NCBI GenBank assembly: GCA_913773825.1
Contig: CAJYHH010000758.1
Coordinates: forward strand, 1-6,244
From: Candidatus Sericytochromatia bacterium
Lineage (GTDB): Bacteria; Cyanobacteriota; Sericytochromatia; UBA7694
DNA length: 6,244 bases
Reading direction: 5' to 3'
Within the stretch, counting starts at the first letter, position 1. Every line of letters starts with the position of its first letter. The notes below the pieces were generated by a model. The model searched no databases and was not told the DNA's origin. It was given only the letters and a program-made list of their open reading frames with translations. The position numbers were made by a program, and so were the translations under genes. Of this stretch, positions 1 to 5,490 are shown in pieces.

Positions 1-569
1 TGCCAGGTCTTAATGGCTTATTTCAATTGCCTTTAGCGGATTTAGCCCTGCTCTACCAGCATCACGGCCTGCTGCAGACAGCAGATGCCTTGCTAAGCTG
101 GGGGCAAGCCCACGGCTGGCTGGTTTCAACAAATAAGCCAATTTGCTTACGACGTGGCCGGACTTTAATCAAAATGCAGTATCAGGATTTAGAGCTTGAA
201 CTGGTTCCTGAGCGCAGTTATGGCCAGTCTGGTGAACTGATCAGCCTGAGTCAGAGCCAACGCCCTGATGCCAGCCTGATTTTGCGCCGCGGCCCTGATT
301 TACTGGGCTTAATTGTGCTGGAAGCGAAGTATCGCGCTGAAGACAATCAACCTTTAAAAGCAGATCTTGATAAGCTTCACGCCTATCGTGACGCGATTCG
401 CTTGGCTAACGGCGAGGTGGCGGTTTTACGCGCGGTCTTGCTGTATCCTGGAGCATTCCGGCAGTATGGACCGGCACTTGAAGCCTGGCAAGTGCTGCCA
501 GGCCAGACTCAAACTGTCCATTTGGCCCTCAACCAACTGCTTGCAGAAGTATTTAAGCCAGATGTTTAA
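1..569 (+). CDS. PD-(D/E)XK nuclease domain protein, DUF2357/DUF524-like, 5'-truncated by the window
   Basis: The frame is open from the first complete codon (nt 3-5) to TAA at 567-569, giving 188 visible residues; the TTG at nt 27 is an internal Leu codon rather than a credible start. The visible part opens with a helical LPLADLALLYQ segment typical of the stretch before the nuclease core in this family. The core has an RPDASL strand (Asp codon 267-269), then a hydrophobic strand ending LEAKYR (Glu 321-323, Lys 327-329), the D...ExK catalytic signature of PD-(D/E)XK nucleases. It is followed by DLDKLHAYRDAI and a LLYPG strand, both characteristic of DUF2357 (PDDEXK_7) proteins. Family members often sit beside McrB-like AAA+ GTPases in restriction or phage-defence operons; any partner would lie left of the window, so a defence role is inference. 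The 3' end overlaps the convergent TetR-like gene by 4 bp. Confidence 0.82.
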   Translation, partial: PGLNGLFQLPLADLALLYQHHGLLQTADALLSWGQAHGWLVSTNKPICLRRGRTLIKMQYQDLELELVPERSYGQSGELISLSQSQRPDASLILRRGPDLLGLIVLEAKYRAEDNQPLKADLDKLHAYRDAIRLANGEVAVLRAVLLYPGAFRQYGPALEAWQVLPGQTQTVHLALNQLLAEVFKPDV

Positions 570-577
570 GCCAGACT
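552..577. repeat. Imperfect 13-bp tandem duplication at a convergent gene junction
   Basis: TTTAAGCCAGA occurs at 552-562 and again at 565-575, an 11-bp exact match with a 13-bp period. The second copy carries the stop codons of both the nuclease gene (TAA 567-569) and the TetR-like gene (TAA on the minus strand, 568-566). With one copy removed, the nuclease would end ...FKPD at a TAA (577-579) instead of ...FKPDV, and the TetR-like protein would be unchanged, so the duplication is nearly neutral for both proteins. Confidence 0.75.
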
Positions 578-1639
578 AAGTCCAGCCGGAAACAGCTGAC
601 GAATGGCAGCAATCATTTCAATTGTCTGGCCTTCAGCCGAAATAAAGTGAATCCGCCGCTCAAGCAATAATTGCTGTTGTTCTGACGGCAGCAGACTCAT
701 AAAGTCCTGAAGCTCAAGCAGATTATAGCCGCCGCGCTTTTTAACCATCACATGCGTAATCCTTGACGTGACAGGCTCAGCAGGCTGAAGGGGTTTCGCT
801 GCAGAAACAGGTTCAGGCTGAACCGGCAAGCGCGGCTTTGGTTCTAAACCTGGTTCTAAACCTGGTTCTAAACCAGACTCAAAGTGAGCCTCATCATTTG
901 GCTCGGGCTGACTCTGAAGTTGATGAACCAGACGTTCCAGACGGATTTCAGGCCTCAGAGCATAATCAGGCCGTCTTAAAACCAGCGCTTCCAGGTTGAG
1001 CGCATGCGGACCCAGAGCAGATTCAGCTCCTAGACCTGTTCTGAGCAGATTTTCCCAGAGTTGGCGATAGGCGCTGATGTCAAAACCAGGCAAGTTCTCA
1101 AACATCGATACGGTGCCAGCTGTCTGGCAAAGCATATGGGCTAGCTCGGGGCGCTGTGGCTCTTCAAGTGCTTGAGTCGCTTGGTCGACAACAGACAAAT
1201 AAGCATCCAGCGCCAGTTCACTATAAGCCTCATCTTGTTCGGTACGTGACATATACCAGCTCCAAAAAACCGGCATCAGACTGCGCTGATAGCTTCGATA
1301 AAGCGTCTCGCCCTTGGCCGGAAAAAGCGTTACCAGCAGCTGCGAACGGCGTAAACCTGGGCTCAACTCACGGTTCCAGCGTTCAAGCTCCTGGCTTAAT
1401 TCTTGCCAAAGCCGATACAGCAAATAAGCAAGCAGCTGGTATTTATTGTGAAAATATCGATAAATCGAAGCCTCAGTTGAATCAATTTCAACAGCCAGCT
1501 TGCGAAACGTCATCCATTCCAGGCCGTATTTGGCATAGAGTTCAGTTGCTGCAGACAGAATCCGCTGCCCAAGCTGGGTCGTTTCCGGATTTTTACGATA
1601 GAGCGGAGTTTCTGTGTTCACCTGATGCACCTTCTTCAC
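566..1639 (-). CDS. TetR/AcrR-family transcriptional regulator with long C-terminal extension
   Basis: A predicted DNA-binding repressor or activator, 357 residues from a GTG at 1639. Residues about 24-71 form the TetR N-terminal helix-turn-helix: a GQRILSAATELYAKYG helix, then TFRKLAVEI and STEASIYRYFHNKYQLL, where the recognition helix and Y-F-x-N/S-K signature are clear. Residues 72-240 are the helical ligand-binding and dimerisation part. Most TetR proteins stop near 200 residues. This one continues with a Glu/Pro-rich linker (about 242-291, including three GLEP units) and a final segment of about 65 residues (VMVKKRGGYNLLELQDFMSL... to ...FPAGLSLA) that I do not recognise. No ATG precedes the HTH. 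GTG 1639 has AGGA 3 nt upstream; GTG 1621 (codon 7) has a better placed AAGAAGG with 8-nt spacing and is a serious alternative; GTG 1630 is also possible. The gene diverges from amt, which makes amt or itself a plausible target; the ligand is unknown. Confidence 0.88.
   Translation of the reverse strand: MKKVHQVNTETPLYRKNPETTQLGQRILSAATELYAKYGLEWMTFRKLAVEIDSTEASIYRYFHNKYQLLAYLLYRLWQELSQELERWNRELSPGLRRSQLLVTLFPAKGETLYRSYQRSLMPVFWSWYMSRTEQDEAYSELALDAYLSVVDQATQALEEPQRPELAHMLCQTAGTVSMFENLPGFDISAYRQLWENLLRTGLGAESALGPHALNLEALVLRRPDYALRPEIRLERLVHQLQSQPEPNDEAHFESGLEPGLEPGLEPKPRLPVQPEPVSAAKPLQPAEPVTSRITHVMVKKRGGYNLLELQDFMSLLPSEQQQLLLERRIHFISAEGQTIEMIAAIRQLFPAGLSLA
839..874 (-). repeat. Three perfect 12-bp tandem repeats encoding (GLEP)3
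   Basis: TGGTTCTAAACC is repeated exactly at 839-850, 851-862 and 863-874. On the minus strand it encodes residues 256-267 of the TetR-like regulator as three GLEP units inside the Glu/Pro-rich linker. Each unit is four codons, so gain or loss of copies keeps the frame and changes only linker length. The identity at DNA level suggests recent slippage expansion. Confidence 0.93.
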
Positions 1640-1661
1640 CTATCCTAGACCGTCCAATCCC

Positions 1662-1700
1662 TTAACCGCCAGATGAAATTCAGGCAAAGCAGGCGGTAAA
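1662..1700. promoter_or_regulatory. Spaced inverted repeat, candidate operator between TetR-like gene and amt
   Basis: TTAACCGCC (1662-1670) and GGCGGTAAA (1692-1700) are inverted copies matching at 8 of 9 positions, with a perfect ACCGCC/GGCGGT core and a 21-bp spacer. Arm centres are 30 bp apart, close to three helical turns, which would place both on one face of the DNA. The element lies in the divergent control region just upstream of the likely amt -10. TetR regulators often bind palindromes beside their own gene, but their usual spacers are much shorter, so assignment to this regulator is inference. Confidence 0.4.
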
Positions 1701-1703
1701 GCA

Positions 1704-1712
1704 TGTTAAAAT
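1704..1712 (+). promoter_or_regulatory. Candidate extended -10 promoter for amt
   Basis: TGTTAAAAT fits the extended -10 pattern TGnTATAAT with one mismatch (TAAAAT for TATAAT). No convincing -35 box is found 16-18 bp upstream, as can occur with extended -10 promoters. Transcription would start near 1718-1720, giving a leader of about 37 nt before the ATG at 1756. That would rule out the upstream ATG at 1711, which lies inside this element. For the minus strand, ATTATC at 1720-1725 reads GATAAT and could be the -10 of the TetR-like gene, also without a good -35. Confidence 0.35.
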
Positions 1713-1742
1713 GGACCCGATTATCAGCGATATTGCTTCGAT

Positions 1743-1746
1743 AGGA
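1743..1746 (+). promoter_or_regulatory. Shine-Dalgarno that selects the amt start at 1756
   Basis: AGGA lies 9 nt before the ATG at 1756. The ATG at 1711 has no purine-rich element at a suitable distance (AGGCGG is about 14 nt away). Together with the signal peptide that begins at 1756, this favours the downstream start. Confidence 0.6.
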
Positions 1747-1755
1747 CGTCACGCG

Positions 1756-3114
1756 ATGAATTTCTCTCTGCTGCTTATTTTCTGGATGATCCTGGGTCTG
1801 GCAGGCCCAGCTCTGGCAGCTGATGCAGCCATGACGATCAGCTTGCCGCTGGATCGCATCTGGATCATGATCTGCACGATTCTGGTTGTGCTGATGCAAG
1901 CCGGTTTTTTGTGTCTGGAAGCCGGTTTGAGCCGACGGCAGCATATGAGCACCATGGCCCTTAAACATCTGATGGACTGGTGTTTGATCTCGCTGACTTT
2001 TTATTTGGTTGGCTTTGGCCTGTTGTTTGGCCCTTCGCTGGGCGGTCTTGTCGGCACAGGTCTGTTTGCCTTTAACGATCTGATTGCAACCGGTTCGGCC
2101 AGTACACTGGGCAGCGCATTTTTTCTGTTGATGCTGGCCTTTGCCGGTACCGCAACGACCATGGTCAGTGGTGCCATGGCAGAACGCACTTCGTTTTTGG
2201 CTTATATGGTCACAGCGGCTACTGTCAGTATGTTGATTTACCCGGTTTATGGCCACTGGGTCTGGGGCAATCTGTTTTTGGCAGGTAATGGCGCCTGGCT
2301 GGCAGATTTGGGCTTTCATGACTTTGCGGGCTCGACGGTGGTGCATGTTTTGGGCGGAACCGTGGCGCTGATGGGCATTTGGCAGGTTGGGCCACGTCTG
2401 GGACGTTTTAGCCCCGATGGGCAAGTCAAACGTTTTGACAGCGAAAGTGTGCCCTTGGCCAGTCTGGGCGTGATTTTGCTCTGGCTGGGCTGGTGGGGCT
2501 TTAATGGCGGCAGTCTGTATAGCTTTCAGCCAGATGCTGTCGCGGATATTATTCTCAATACCAATCTCTGCGGTGCTGCGGCTGCAGTCAGTGCTTTTTT
2601 GCACGGCATCTGGCTCCAGCAGGGCCGAGATCTGCCGGCTAAGTTTATTGGCGGCGCTTTGGGCGGCTTGGTCGCCAGCACAGCAGTAGCGAATCTGGCC
2701 AGCCCGCTTGGCGCCCTTACGCTGGGCATTCTGGCAGGGATTGTGCACAATCTGGCCTGGAGCGCTTTGCGCAGGCTCAAGCTGGATGATCCAGTGGGTG
2801 TGATTCCGTCTCATGCGATCTGCGGAGCTCTCGGCTCACTCGCGGTCCCGTTTTTAGCCAGCCCTGAGCTGTTACCCACCGGTTCTCGCCTGAGCCAGTT
2901 TGGCATCCAGCTTTTGGGGGTATCAGTCTGTGTGCTCTGGACAGCGAGTACATCCTGGCTGATGTTTAGACTGCTGCGGGCCACAGTGGGCCTAAGAGTC
3001 TCACCAGAAGCCGAAATGGAAGGCCTGACCGTTGTCGGCCACCGTGAAGACAGCCAGATGCTGGATAATTCAGAAATCAGCGCCTTACTTGGCATTCGCA
3101 AACCTCAGGACTGA
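1756..3114 (+). CDS. amt: Ammonium transporter, Amt/MEP family
   Basis: A 452-residue membrane channel for ammonium/ammonia uptake. Residues 1-21 form a hydrophobic signal peptide ending GPALA before ADAAM, as in E. coli AmtB, followed by the roughly 11 membrane helices of the family. Landmarks by alignment to AmtB from memory: twin pore histidines His197 (STVVHV) and His353 (VIPSHAICG); Asp189 of the DFAG signature; Trp170 (AmtB Trp148); Phe129 (Phe107 gate); and Trp246, Phe249 and Ser253 in GWWGFNGGS (Trp212, Phe215, Ser219). The AmtB Phe103 position looks like Leu. The MQAGFLCLEAG helix is of the type seen in AMT1-like and many bacterial Amts. The C-terminal tail TVGLRVSPEAEMEGL, which in AmtB contacts the PII protein GlnK, is conserved and is followed by about 25 extra residues. 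No glnK gene is in the window. An ATG at 1711 in the same frame would add 15 residues before the signal peptide and is less likely. The 3' end overlaps the convergent kinase gene by 10 bp. Confidence 0.96.
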   Translation: MNFSLLLIFWMILGLAGPALAADAAMTISLPLDRIWIMICTILVVLMQAGFLCLEAGLSRRQHMSTMALKHLMDWCLISLTFYLVGFGLLFGPSLGGLVGTGLFAFNDLIATGSASTLGSAFFLLMLAFAGTATTMVSGAMAERTSFLAYMVTAATVSMLIYPVYGHWVWGNLFLAGNGAWLADLGFHDFAGSTVVHVLGGTVALMGIWQVGPRLGRFSPDGQVKRFDSESVPLASLGVILLWLGWWGFNGGSLYSFQPDAVADIILNTNLCGAAAAVSAFLHGIWLQQGRDLPAKFIGGALGGLVASTAVANLASPLGALTLGILAGIVHNLAWSALRRLKLDDPVGVIPSHAICGALGSLAVPFLASPELLPTGSRLSQFGIQLLGVSVCVLWTASTSWLMFRLLRATVGLRVSPEAEMEGLTVVGHREDSQMLDNSEISALLGIRKPQD

Positions 3115-5414
3115 ACATATTTAAAGACCTGCAGGCGATGATTGCCGCGATCTAAAACATAGACCCAGCCACCCGCTCGACAAGCCAGAGATTCTGGATT
3201 GCTAAACTCACCTTCTGCTGTACCTTTTTTGCCAAAGGTTGTCAACCAACGACCTTCGCTGTCTAAAACCTGCACCCGATGGCTGAGGGCTTCAGCAACA
3301 AAAATCAGTCCCTGATCATTTACCGCAATCCCTTTCGGAATACTAAAATCCCCTTTGCCCGTACCGCGTTTGCCAAATTTACCTAAGACCTGGCCCTCAG
3401 CATTGAGTTTAAACACTGCCGGTAGCCCATGGTCGAGCACATAAACCTGATCGCCAAGGGTGGTCATCCCAGACGGGCTTTTATAACCTTGATCCAGTAG
3501 CCCTCGAGTTTGGCCATCAGGACCAAGCAGATGTAAACAATGAGCTTCCGGATCACTGACCATGAGCTCACCGCCGGGCAATAAAGCCAGACCAAAAGCG
3601 GATTTAAAGCCAGGTTTGCCGCCCGTCACATGCAGCAATTGCCCTTCACGTGTAAACACTCTTGTTTTGGCATCGCCTGCGTCAAGCACAAAAATCTGGC
3701 CATTGGCTGCACTGGTGACAGCACAAGGGGCTTTCATTTCTTCATGCTGAATCATCCGGACTAACTCACCGTCATGTGTCAGAATCTGCACGCGACTATT
3801 CTGAGTATCAGCAATCTGGAGGGTATTGGTGTGCTGACAATAATGGACCCAGCGTGGTGACGTAAATTCACCAGGGCCACTGCCCTGGCGGCCAATGATT
3901 TTCTGAAAGCTTAAGCCAGAATCATCCCCACTTGAGCTGCTTATCGTGCCATGCACGCCTGATGCGGCCGGCGTTTCAGGTTTGGCTGATGTCAGGACCG
4001 CCTGAACAGCAGATTGAGCAGGCAGCGTGCCAGGAGCAGGAATCGAGTCAATTTCATCAATATGGCTTTGATGATTGGTTTTGGTTTTGATCACGTCAAC
4101 AATCTGGCGGATTTCTTCCATAGCGTTGCTTTTGACAATATAGTCCACCGCGCCTTTTTTCATCAGACGAATAATCGTCTGCGGATCATTCATGGATGTC
4201 ACCATAATCAAAGGCGTACCGCGAGCCAGGTCTAATAAGGGCTCTGCATCGCCGTCTTTCAGCAGATAGTCGCAAATAATAAAGTCATAGTCCTGCTGAC
4301 TGAGAAATTGACGAGCGCCGACAACCGTATCAGTCTGGACACATTCATACGGCAGACCGGCGTGTTTAATGTAGTCCAGCAGCATTTGCTGACGGACCGC
4401 ATCGTCTTCAATATGCAACAGTTTAAAACGCCCAATTCGGATTCCGCCGCTGTTGAGATTTGTCATTCTAAAGCTGGCCATATGCGTATTATGCTGCTGG
4501 CGCTGTTTATGCACAAAGCCTTCAGCTAAAATCTGCTCACGCAGCTCGCGATTGCTCAGGCCAATCCGGTATGCCATCAGCTCCTCGACAACTTGTCTGG
4601 CGCTTTCAAAGCGTTTATTCGGGTCTTTTTCTAAACAGCGCAGAATAATTTTTTCGACCCGCTCAGGGATTCGAGGATTGATTTTAGACGGCGCGTCTGG
4701 CTGTTCACCCATAATCTGCATAATCGTTGCGCCAACGGTTTCAGCATCAAAGGGCAGCTTATGAGTAAACATTTCATACATCATCACGCCATATGAAAAC
4801 AAATCAGCGCGCACCGTAACGTTTTTAGAGTTATACAGCTGCTCTGGTGAAATATAAGCAATCGTGCCTAAAATGGTCCCATCCTGGGTCAGATTACTAT
4901 TGCGGCTTTCTAAACCCGCAATCCCAAAGTCCATAATTTTAACAATCTGGTCTTGCAGCACTTTGACGTTATCGGGCTTAATATCGCGATGAATGACCCC
5001 TTTAGAGTGAGCGTGATCTAAAGCAGAAGCGACCTGAATAAAAATATCAATAATCTCGTCGAGCATAAAATTATGGTTCTCTTCGAGATAGTCTTTAAGG
5101 GTTTTGCCCGGCAGATATTCCATCGAAATAAAGTGCCGGCGCTGATCTTCGCCGACATCAAAAATGGTAACAATATTGGGATGGTTCAAGGTTGAAGTGG
5201 TGCGCGCTTCGCGCTGAAAACGACTGATAATGTCATCGCGTTCTTTACCCTGAATCGTGCGGTTAAGTACAAGCTCTTTAATCGCCACCTGACGGCCCAG
5301 GCGAATATCTTCAGCCAGGTAAATGACCCCCATGCCACCACGGCCGATTTCTTCGATCAGGCGGTATTTATTCAGTACAATGGTGCCAACGTCCGGCGCT
5401 ACTTCATCGCGCAT
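3105..5414 (-). CDS. Hanks-type Ser/Thr protein kinase fused to a receiver domain and an NHL beta-propeller
   Basis: A predicted soluble signalling kinase of 769 residues. Kinase domain, residues about 17-280: glycine loop GRGGMG (24-29), VAIK lysine 46, HRDIKPDN catalytic loop (Asp144, Asn149), DFG (162-164), an activation loop with Thr180 and Thr184 before ISPEQ, and DLFSYGVMMYEMF in the C lobe; all catalytic residues are present. Receiver domain, about 330-442: acidic pair Asp337/Asp338, phosphoacceptor Asp382 (IICDYLL), Thr406 and Lys428, so phosphorylation looks possible. A Ser/Pro/Ala-rich linker (about 443-503) leads to six NHL blades (504-769), the clearest with GSGPGEFTSP, GTGKGDFSIP and GTAEGEFSNP. 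No membrane helix is visible, unlike mycobacterial PknD, where a transmembrane segment separates kinase and NHL propeller. The ATG at 5414 has GGAG 6 nt upstream; the ATG at 5426 (four codons longer) lacks a recognisable Shine-Dalgarno. It lies 61-73 bp downstream of the coiled-coil receiver gene, probably in one operon. Substrate and signal are unknown. Confidence 0.94.
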   Translation of the reverse strand: MRDEVAPDVGTIVLNKYRLIEEIGRGGMGVIYLAEDIRLGRQVAIKELVLNRTIQGKERDDIISRFQREARTTSTLNHPNIVTIFDVGEDQRRHFISMEYLPGKTLKDYLEENHNFMLDEIIDIFIQVASALDHAHSKGVIHRDIKPDNVKVLQDQIVKIMDFGIAGLESRNSNLTQDGTILGTIAYISPEQLYNSKNVTVRADLFSYGVMMYEMFTHKLPFDAETVGATIMQIMGEQPDAPSKINPRIPERVEKIILRCLEKDPNKRFESARQVVEELMAYRIGLSNRELREQILAEGFVHKQRQQHNTHMASFRMTNLNSGGIRIGRFKLLHIEDDAVRQQMLLDYIKHAGLPYECVQTDTVVGARQFLSQQDYDFIICDYLLKDGDAEPLLDLARGTPLIMVTSMNDPQTIIRLMKKGAVDYIVKSNAMEEIRQIVDVIKTKTNHQSHIDEIDSIPAPGTLPAQSAVQAVLTSAKPETPAASGVHGTISSSSGDDSGLSFQKIIGRQGSGPGEFTSPRWVHYCQHTNTLQIADTQNSRVQILTHDGELVRMIQHEEMKAPCAVTSAANGQIFVLDAGDAKTRVFTREGQLLHVTGGKPGFKSAFGLALLPGGELMVSDPEAHCLHLLGPDGQTRGLLDQGYKSPSGMTTLGDQVYVLDHGLPAVFKLNAEGQVLGKFGKRGTGKGDFSIPKGIAVNDQGLIFVAEALSHRVQVLDSEGRWLTTFGKKGTAEGEFSNPESLACRAGGWVYVLDRGNHRLQVFKYVQS

Positions 5415-5420
5415 AATTTT

Positions 5421-5424
5421 CTCC
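5421..5424 (-). promoter_or_regulatory. Shine-Dalgarno that selects the kinase start at 5414
   Basis: The minus strand reads GGAG here, 6 nt before the ATG at 5414. It overlaps the alternative in-frame ATG at 5426, which has only GGGGCACACAA upstream. The element therefore favours the shorter protein. Confidence 0.6.
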
Positions 5425-5453
5425 ATTTGTGTGCCCCGAAGTGCTTAACTGTG

Positions 5454-5490
5454 TAATCTCTGTATATCTCTCACTACAGGCCAGAGATTA
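5454..5490 (-). other. 9-bp perfect inverted repeat spanning the stop codon and spacer between the two signalling genes
   Basis: TAATCTCTG (5454-5462) and CAGAGATTA (5482-5490) are perfect inverted copies with a 19-nt loop; the right arm contains the TAA stop of the upstream receiver gene. In RNA of the minus strand it would form a moderate AU/GC stem. No U tract follows, so it is not a standard intrinsic terminator. It could be an mRNA-processing or attenuating hairpin, or a protein-binding palindrome for an internal promoter. A smaller CTGTA/TACAG stem (5460-5464 with 5475-5479) could compete with it. Confidence 0.5.

Noticed and set aside
1156..1665. A 169-codon plus-strand frame antisense to the TetR-like gene
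   Set aside because: No domain, no good ribosome site, low-complexity composition, and it lies opposite the conserved HTH coding region.
1722..1743. TATC-AGC-GATA short palindrome and paired CGATA words in the amt leader
   Set aside because: Arms of four bases and a 5-bp direct repeat are expected by chance at this length.
1711..1755. ATG at 1711 as the amt start
   Set aside because: It has no Shine-Dalgarno at a useful distance, overlaps the likely -10, and would place 15 polar residues before a normal signal peptide.
1645..2814. A 389-codon open frame on the minus strand, antisense to amt
   Set aside because: Its translation is rich in Gln, Ala, His, Lys and Arg with no recognisable domain, and it lies opposite a clear Amt protein. 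It is explained by amt codon choice.
5415..5426. ATG at 5426 as the kinase start
   Set aside because: It lacks a recognisable Shine-Dalgarno and its own bases form the GGAG for the ATG at 5414. It remains possible; the difference is four residues.
5461..5466. TATACA on the minus strand as a -10 for a separate kinase promoter
   Set aside because: No acceptable -35 at 16-18 bp, and the spacer fits co-transcription equally well.
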